NCBI RefSeq assembly: GCF_009932375.1
Contig: NZ_BLJG01000210.1
Coordinates: forward strand, 1 to 59,215
Reading direction: 5' to 3'
Length of the DNA stretch: 59,215 nucleotides
Origin: Pseudomonas juntendi
GTDB taxonomy: Bacteria > Pseudomonadota > Gammaproteobacteria > Pseudomonadales > Pseudomonadaceae
Part shown: in pieces, positions 54,031 through 59,215 of the stretch
Position numbering within the stretch: the first letter of the stretch is position 1
Layout: every line of letters begins with the position of its first letter
The notes under the pieces: generated by a model
Told to the model about the DNA's origin: nothing
The model's input: the letters and a program-made list of their open reading frames with translations, nothing else
The model's database searches: none
Position numbers and translations under genes: made by a program

Positions 54031-55191
54031 ATGTTCAAGGCTTTGCGTTACTTTGGCTGGCCACTGCTTACCGGCGTATTGATCGCCGTGCTGATCATCC
54101 AGCGGTTTCCGGAATGGGTCGGCCTGCCCAGCCAGGACGTCAACCTGCAGCAGGCACCGCAGACCACGAAGATCATGCAGGGCCCGGTGTCATACGCCGA
54201 CGCCGTGACCCTCGCGGCCCCGGCGGTGGTCAACCTGTACACCACCAAGGTGGTCAACAAGAGCGCCCACCCGCTGTTCGAAGACCCGCAGTTCCGCCGC
54301 TTCTTCGGCGACAACCTGCCCAAGCAGCGCCGCTGGGAATCGAGCCTGGGCTCGGCAGTGATCATGAGCCCCGAGGGCTATCTGCTGACCAACAACCACG
54401 TCACCAGTGGCGCCGACCAGATCGTGGTGGCCTTGAAGGATGGCCGCGAGACCCTGGCCCGGGTCATTGGCAGCGACCCGGAGACCGACCTGGCGGTATT
54501 GAAGATCGACCTGAAGAACCTGCCCGCCATCACCATCGGCCGCTCCGACACCATCCATATCGGTGACGTGACGCTGGCCATCGGCAACCCGTTCGGCGTT
54601 GGCCAGACCGTGACCATGGGCATCATCAGCGCCACCGGCCGCAACCAGTTGGGCCTGAACAACTACGAAGACTTCATCCAGACCGACGCCGCGATCAACC
54701 CGGGCAACTCCGGTGGTGCGCTGGTCGATGCCAACGGCAACCTGGTCGGCATCAACACGGCCATTTTCTCCAAGTCTGGTGGCTCGCAGGGCATTGGCTT
54801 CGCCATCCCGGTCAAGCTGGCACTGGAGGTGATGAAGTCGATTGTCGAGCATGGCCAGGTGATCCGCGGCTGGCTGGGTATCGAAGTGCAGCCACTGAGC
54901 CAGGAACTGGCCGAGTCGTTCGGCATGAAGGACCGCCCAGGCATCGTGGTTGCAGGCATCTTCCGCGAAGGGCCGGCGGCCAAGGCCGGGCTGCAGCTGG
55001 GTGACGTGATCTTGAGCATCAACGGCGAACCGGCAGGTGACGGGCGCAAGTCGATGAACCAGGTGGCGCGGATCAAACCGAACGAAAAGATCACCATCGA
55101 GGTGATGCGTAACGGGCAGCAGCTCAAACTGGTAGCTGAGGTGGGGCTGCGGCCGCCACCGGCACCCGCTGCCCCACAAGAAGAGAAGTAA
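54031..55191 (+). CDS. algW: Periplasmic site-1 serine protease AlgW (DegS-like)
   Basis: A 386-residue DegS-type protease. One N-terminal anchor (about 8-24), a trypsin-like domain with triad His123 (TNNHVTSGA), Asp153 (ETDLAVLKID) and Ser227 (NPGNSGGAL), and a single PDZ domain (about 285-370). In Pseudomonas it cleaves the anti-sigma factor MucA when its PDZ senses misfolded outer-membrane proteins, releasing AlgU. Start MFKALRYFGWPLLTG was chosen by the anchor; 16 upstream codons are open but not homologous. Confidence 0.94.
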   Translation: MFKALRYFGWPLLTGVLIAVLIIQRFPEWVGLPSQDVNLQQAPQTTKIMQGPVSYADAVTLAAPAVVNLYTTKVVNKSAHPLFEDPQFRRFFGDNLPKQRRWESSLGSAVIMSPEGYLLTNNHVTSGADQIVVALKDGRETLARVIGSDPETDLAVLKIDLKNLPAITIGRSDTIHIGDVTLAIGNPFGVGQTVTMGIISATGRNQLGLNNYEDFIQTDAAINPGNSGGALVDANGNLVGINTAIFSKSGGSQGIGFAIPVKLALEVMKSIVEHGQVIRGWLGIEVQPLSQELAESFGMKDRPGIVVAGIFREGPAAKAGLQLGDVILSINGEPAGDGRKSMNQVARIKPNEKITIEVMRNGQQLKLVAEVGLRPPPAPAAPQEEK

Positions 55192-55196
55192 ACATC

Positions 55197-55215
55197 GGGG
55201 CCGCTTTGCGGCCCC
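55197..55215. terminator. Hairpin between algW and aapP
   Basis: GGGGCCGC-TTT-GCGGCCCC between convergent genes. No strong T-run, so termination is probable but not certain. Confidence 0.55.
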
Positions 55216-55222
55216 GGCTGTA

Positions 55223-55987
55223 TCAATGCAGGATCTGGCTGAGGAACAACTTGGTCCGGTCGCTGCGTGGCCGGTCGAAGAAGTCATCCGGTGCCGCCTG
55301 CTCGACGATTTCACCTTTATCCATGAAGATCACCCGGTTGGCCACGGTGCGGGCAAAGCCCATCTCGTGGGTCACGCAGAGCATGGTCATGCCATCTTCG
55401 GCCAGACCCACCATGGTATCGAGCACTTCCTTGACCATCTCCGGGTCCAGGGCCGAAGTGGGTTCGTCGAACAGCATGATTTTCGGCTTCATGCACAACG
55501 CCCGGGCAATCGCCACGCGCTGCTGCTGGCCACCAGACAACTGCCCCGGGTACTTGTGCGCCTGTTCCGGGATACGTACCCGCTCCAGGTAATGCATGGC
55601 AATCTCTTCGGCCTTGCGGCGCGGCATCTTGCGCACCCACATCGGCGCCAAGGTGCAGTTCTCCAGAATGCTCAGGTGCGGGAACAGGTTGAAGTGCTGG
55701 AACACCATGCCCACTTCACGGCGGATCGCCTCGATCTGCTTGAGGTCGTTGGTCAGCTCCACGCCATCGACCACGATGCGCCCCTGCTGGTGCTCTTCCA
55801 GGCGGTTGAGGCAACGGATGGTGGTGGACTTGCCCGAGCCGGACGGCCCGCACAGCACGATACGCTCGCCCTGGCGAACATTGAGGTTGATGTCCTTGAG
55901 CACATGGAACTGACCGTACCACTTGTTCACACCCTGCATCTGGATGATCCCTTCGGGGCCGGCAGGCTGCTTGATCGCTTCACTCAT
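55223..55987 (-). CDS. aapP: Polar amino-acid ABC transporter ATPase
   Basis: A 254-residue ATPase: Walker [22 protein letters not shown]-loop FQHFNLFPH, signature [15 protein letters not shown], Walker [16 protein letters not shown]-loop [10 protein letters not shown]. Start [20 protein letters not shown] places Walker A normally. It energises the AapQM permease for general L-amino-acid uptake and is last in aapJQMP, 10 bases after aapM. Confidence 0.93.
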   Translation of the reverse strand: MSEAIKQPAGPEGIIQMQGVNKWYGQFHVLKDINLNVRQGERIVLCGPSGSGKSTTIRCLNRLEEHQQGRIVVDGVELTNDLKQIEAIRREVGMVFQHFNLFPHLSILENCTLAPMWVRKMPRRKAEEIAMHYLERVRIPEQAHKYPGQLSGGQQQRVAIARALCMKPKIMLFDEPTSALDPEMVKEVLDTMVGLAEDGMTMLCVTHEMGFARTVANRVIFMDKGEIVEQAAPDDFFDRPRSDRTKLFLSQILH

Positions 55988-55997
55988 TTCGAAACTC

Positions 55998-57095
55998 CTA
56001 ACGCTTGTGGCCAGTGTCCAGCTTGCGCTCCAGGTGCATGGAGTAGCGGGACATACCGAAACAGAAAATCCAGAACACCAGGGCGGCGAAAACGTAGCCC
56101 TCGGTAGCCATACCCAGCCAGGCCGGGTCGGCGGCGGCTTGCTTGACACTGTTCAGCAGGTCGAACAGGCCGATGATGATCACCAGGCTGGTGTCCTTGA
56201 ACAGGGCAATGAAGGTGTTGACGATGCCAGGGATCACCAGCTTGAGCGCCTGCGGCAGGATCACCAGGCCCATCGCCCGCCAGTACCCCAGGCCCATGGC
56301 TGCCGCCGCTTCGTACTGGCCCTTGGGGATGGCTTGCAGGCCACCGCGCACCACTTCGGCGACATAGGCCGACTGGAACAGGATCACGCCGATCATCGCC
56401 CGCAGCAGCTTGTCGAAGCTCATGCCCTCAGGCAGGAACAACGGCAGCATCACCGAAGACATGAACAGCACGGTGATCAGCGGCACGCCGCGCCAGAACT
56501 CGATGAAGGTCACGCACACCACCTTCACCGCCGGCATCCTCGAACGCCGCCCCAAGGCCAGCAGAATGCCCAGGGGCAAGGCGCCGACGATGCCCACGGT
56601 GGCGATCACCAAGGTCAGCATCAGCCCGCCCCACTGGCTGGTGGACACGTTGCTCAGGCCCAGCAGGCCACCGTGCAACAAGGTGTAGGCCAGCAGCGGG
56701 TAAAGCACCAGGAAGCCCAGGCCATAGAGGGCCTTGCGCGGGAAGCGCTTGATGAACAACGGCGCTGCGCCAAGCACCGCCAGCCATACCGTCAGGTCGA
56801 CCCGCCAGCGCAGCTCGACGGGGTAGTAGCCGTACATGAACTGGCCGAAGCGCTGCTGCACGAACACCCAGCAGGCGCCGTCCTTGGTGCAGTCGGCGCG
56901 GGTGGTGCCAACCCAGTTGGCGTCGATCAGTGCCCACTGCAACAGCGGTGGCACGATCAGCCAGATCAGGTAGAGGGCAAACAGGGTCAACAGGGTGTTC
57001 AACCAGCTGGAGAACAGGTTGGTACGCATCCATGCGAGTACGCCGACGGTTTTCACCGGTGGCGGCATATCGGGTTTGAAAACATGGGCATTCAC
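55998..57095 (-). CDS. aapM: General amino-acid ABC permease AapM
   Basis: A 365-residue HisM-type permease with several membrane helices. The ATPase-docking EAA loop is visible ([20 protein letters not shown]). The large extracytoplasmic segment with paired Cys ([15 protein letters not shown]) is typical of AapM. Start [20 protein letters not shown]; it follows aapQ by 10 bases. Confidence 0.92.
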   Translation of the reverse strand: MNAHVFKPDMPPPVKTVGVLAWMRTNLFSSWLNTLLTLFALYLIWLIVPPLLQWALIDANWVGTTRADCTKDGACWVFVQQRFGQFMYGYYPVELRWRVDLTVWLAVLGAAPLFIKRFPRKALYGLGFLVLYPLLAYTLLHGGLLGLSNVSTSQWGGLMLTLVIATVGIVGALPLGILLALGRRSRMPAVKVVCVTFIEFWRGVPLITVLFMSSVMLPLFLPEGMSFDKLLRAMIGVILFQSAYVAEVVRGGLQAIPKGQYEAAAAMGLGYWRAMGLVILPQALKLVIPGIVNTFIALFKDTSLVIIIGLFDLLNSVKQAAADPAWLGMATEGYVFAALVFWIFCFGMSRYSMHLERKLDTGHKR

Positions 57096-57105
57096 AGGCG
57101 TATCC

Positions 57106-58284
57106 TCACCGCTCGATCAGCGCAATGCGCTTGTTGTACCAGTTCATCAGCAGCGAAATGCTGATGCTGATGGCGAGATAGACACTCATGGTGATGGCGA
57201 TCACCTCGATGGCCTGGCCGGTCTGGTTGAGCACGGTACCGGCGAACAGCGAGACCATCTCCGGGTAGCCGATACCGGCCGCCAGCGACGAGTTCTTCGC
57301 CAGGTTCAGGTACTGGCTGGTCAGTGGCGGAATGATCACCCGCAAGGCCTGGGGGATGATCACCTTGCGCAAGGTTGGCCCTTCGCGCAGCCCCAGCGAG
57401 CGCGCCGCCTCGGTCTGGCCATGGCTGACCGAACGGATGCCCGAGCGCACGATCTCGGCGATGAAGGCGGCGGTATAGATCGTCAGCGCCAGGGTCAGCG
57501 CCAGCAGTTCGGGGATCAGCACCCAGCCACCGACGAAGTTGAAGCCCTTGAGCTGCGGTGCCTCCCACGTGACCGGGCTGCCGAACAGCAGCACGCTCAG
57601 GCCTGGAATGACCAGCAACAGCGCCAGCGCGGCCCAGAACTTGTGGAACGGTACACCGGTCTCGTCAAAGCGTTTGTTGGCCAGGCGCACCATCAGCCAG
57701 ACCGCCCCGACCGCCACCGCCAACGCCGCGACAAATGGCCAGAAACCGTCCGCCATGGAGGCACCAGGCATGTTCAGGCCACGGTTGCTGATGAAGAACA
57801 GGTCGTTGAGGTTGATGCTGCCCCGCGGTCCCGGCAGGGTCAGGAATACGGCGAAGTACCAGAACAGGATCTGCAGCAGCGGCGGGATGTTGCGGAAGGT
57901 CTCCACGTACACCGTCGCCAGCTTGTTGATCATCCAGTTCGGCGACAAGCGTGCCACACCGATGATGAAACCCAGGATGGTCGCCAGGATGACGCCAATG
58001 AAGGTGACCAGCAGGGTGTTGAGCAGGCCGATGACGAACACCCGTGCATAGCTGTCCGATTCCACATAGGGGATCAGGTGCTGGGCGATGCCGAAGCCGG
58101 CACTGCGATCGAGGAAGTCGAAGCCCGAGGTGATACCCCGGTGTTGCAGGTTGGTTTGCGTATTGTGAAACAGGTACCAGCCCAGACCGACCACGAAAAC
58201 GATGGTGAGAATCTGGAACAGCCACGCGCGCACACGTGGATCGCTCAGGGATAAACCCTTTTGTGCGCCAATATGATTTTGCAT
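57106..58284 (-). CDS. aapQ: General amino-acid ABC permease AapQ
   Basis: A 392-residue HisM-type permease. The EAA loop is GQTEAARSLGLREGPTLRKV; early domains carry LIPYVESDSYARVFVIGLLN. It forms the channel with AapM. Start MQNHIGAQKGLSLSDPRVRA. A hairpin separates it from aapJ. Confidence 0.92.
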   Translation of the reverse strand: MQNHIGAQKGLSLSDPRVRAWLFQILTIVFVVGLGWYLFHNTQTNLQHRGITSGFDFLDRSAGFGIAQHLIPYVESDSYARVFVIGLLNTLLVTFIGVILATILGFIIGVARLSPNWMINKLATVYVETFRNIPPLLQILFWYFAVFLTLPGPRGSINLNDLFFISNRGLNMPGASMADGFWPFVAALAVAVGAVWLMVRLANKRFDETGVPFHKFWAALALLLVIPGLSVLLFGSPVTWEAPQLKGFNFVGGWVLIPELLALTLALTIYTAAFIAEIVRSGIRSVSHGQTEAARSLGLREGPTLRKVIIPQALRVIIPPLTSQYLNLAKNSSLAAGIGYPEMVSLFAGTVLNQTGQAIEVIAITMSVYLAISISISLLMNWYNKRIALIER

Positions 58285-58315
58285 GAAGTGCCCCGGGAAA
58301 TAGGGATTCGAACAA

Positions 58316-58342
58316 CCTGCGGCGGCCGGATGCCGCCGCAGG
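58316..58342 (-). other. Intercistronic hairpin between aapJ and aapQ
   Basis: A perfect 11-base stem, CCTGCGGCGGC/GCCGCCGCAGG, with a 5-base loop and no T-run. Such hairpins after binding-protein genes stabilise the upstream mRNA and partly attenuate the downstream genes, giving excess binding protein. Confidence 0.6.
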
Positions 58343-58351
58343 GTGCAGCCA

Positions 58352-59215
58352 TCAGCGCACAGGTGGCGCGTACTGGATGCCGCCGTTGTTCCACAGGGCG
58401 TTCATGCCACGGTCGATCTTCAGGTCGGTACCTTGGCCCAGGTTCTTCTCGAACACTTCGCCGTAGTTGCCGACTTGCTTGACGATCTGCACTACCCAGT
58501 CTTTGGGCAGCTTGAGGTCCTTGCCGTACTCGCCGTCCGCACCCAGCAAGCGGGCCACGTCAGGGTTCTTGGTAGCTTTGGCTTCCGCCTCGACGTTCTT
58601 CGAGGTGATGCCCGCCTCTTCGGCGTTGAGCATGGCGAACAGGGTCCACTTGACGATACTGAACCAGTCTTCGTCGCCTTTGCGCACCACCGGGCCGAGT
58701 GGCTCCTTGGAGATGGTTTCCGGCAGCACCACATATTCGGTCGGTGCGGCCAGCTTGGAGCGCTGGGCAAACAGCTGCGACTTGTCGGACGTCAACACAT
58801 CGCAACGGCCGGACTCCAGCGACTTGGCGCTTTCGTCAGAGGTATCGAAGGTGATCGGGGTGTACTTCAGGCCATTGGCCCGGAAGAAGTCCGAGACGTT
58901 CAGTTCGGTGGTAGTCCCTGCCTGGATGCAGATGGTCGCGCCATCGAGCTCCTTGGCACTGGAAACACCGAGCTTCTTGTTGACCAGGAAACCGACGCCG
59001 TCATAGTAGGTGACACCGGTGAACACCAGGCCCATGCCGGCATCGCGCGAGCTGGTCCAGGTGGTGTTGCGCGACAGCACGTCAACTTCGCCCGATTGCA
59101 GGGCCGTGAAGCGTTCCTTGGCGTTGAGCTGGCTGAACTTGACCTTGTTGGCGTCGCCGAACACGGCAGCGGCCACGGCGCGGCAGACATCGGCGTCGAT
59201 ACCGATGATCTTGCC
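58352..59215 (-). CDS. aapJ: Amino-acid ABC transporter periplasmic binding protein AapJ (partial)
   Basis: Open to the window edge, 287 codons without start or signal peptide: the N-terminus lies beyond the right end. From the edge it reads GKIIGIDADVCRAVAAAVFG, which is the beginning of the SBP_bac_3 core, then KFSQLNAKERFTALQSGEVD and DILS-type ligand segments, ending ALWNNGGIQYAPPVR. It captures polar amino acids in the periplasm for AapQMP. The promoter is outside the window. Confidence 0.93.
   Translation of the reverse strand, partial: GKIIGIDADVCRAVAAAVFGDANKVKFSQLNAKERFTALQSGEVDVLSRNTTWTSSRDAGMGLVFTGVTYYDGVGFLVNKKLGVSSAKELDGATICIQAGTTTELNVSDFFRANGLKYTPITFDTSDESAKSLESGRCDVLTSDKSQLFAQRSKLAAPTEYVVLPETISKEPLGPVVRKGDEDWFSIVKWTLFAMLNAEEAGITSKNVEAEAKATKNPDVARLLGADGEYGKDLKLPKDWVVQIVKQVGNYGEVFEKNLGQGTDLKIDRGMNALWNNGGIQYAPPVR

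Overview
The window is a stretch of a Pseudomonas chromosome, almost certainly from the P. putida group. The evidence is the high G+C coding sequence, a gene order that follows what I recall of that group, and GGGAGCGGGCGTGCCCGCGA-type REP palindromes between genes. A methionine gamma-lyase gene with a divergent Lrp-type regulator also fits. Nearly all of the window is core genome; apart from REP elements and a transposase scrap, the accessory material is small.

Layout from left to right. 1-12.8 kb: a REP pair and the tail of a dead IS110-family transposase, an MdfA-like efflux pump, an MscS channel, YajQ, panE, an orphan PAS histidine kinase, a cobalamin adenosyltransferase, a Nudix/thiamine-phosphate-synthase fusion, argJ, secA and a DciA-like gene. 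12.8-31.4 kb, all on the minus strand: the complete dcw cluster, read as rnpB, mraZ, rsmH, ftsL, ftsI, murE, murF, mraY, murD, ftsW, murG, murC, ddlB, ftsQ, ftsA, ftsZ, lpxC. Many of its genes overlap by 1-11 bases, and a strong sigma70-like promoter with TGGGN-type MraZ boxes precedes mraZ. 31.4-36 kb: rsmI, diverging from lpoA-yraN-diaA/gmhA-dolP. 36-41 kb: sspB-sspA, petABC (cytochrome bc1) and rplM-rpsI. 41-49.5 kb: a Tas-like aldo/keto reductase, a GlxA-type AraC regulator, zapE, a hydrolase-trpS pair, zapG and the mdeA/mdeR pair. 49.5-59.2 kb: cysNC and cysD (sulfate activation), a Nif3-like gene, the site-1 protease gene algW, and the aapJQMP amino-acid ABC operon, whose aapJ runs off the right edge.

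The most unusual feature lies between cysD and cysNC. A small gene for a four-helix-bundle protein of the 23S rRNA intervening-sequence (S23/IVP, Avd-related) family sits there in A/T-richer DNA. It is flanked by inverted arms built from a 7-base repeat (AGCTNCA-like), which abut the cysD stop and the cysNC start. Two further loci (42299-42437 and 43511-43617) have the same inverted heptamer arms and nearly the same inner junction (CAAGAYARAGC) but no gene. Together they look like a small repeat family, with one gene-bearing member and two gene-less ones, placed at gene ends. I infer a mobile or RNA-processed element analogous to an rRNA intervening sequence but located in an mRNA; this needs comparative and RNA data.

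Other points of note are five REP pairs (one nested in a giant hairpin between dolP and sspB), a 24-codon ORF translationally coupled to the Nudix gene, and a TrpS with an extra C-terminal domain. Functions are assigned from motifs and remembered family sequences; no database search was run.
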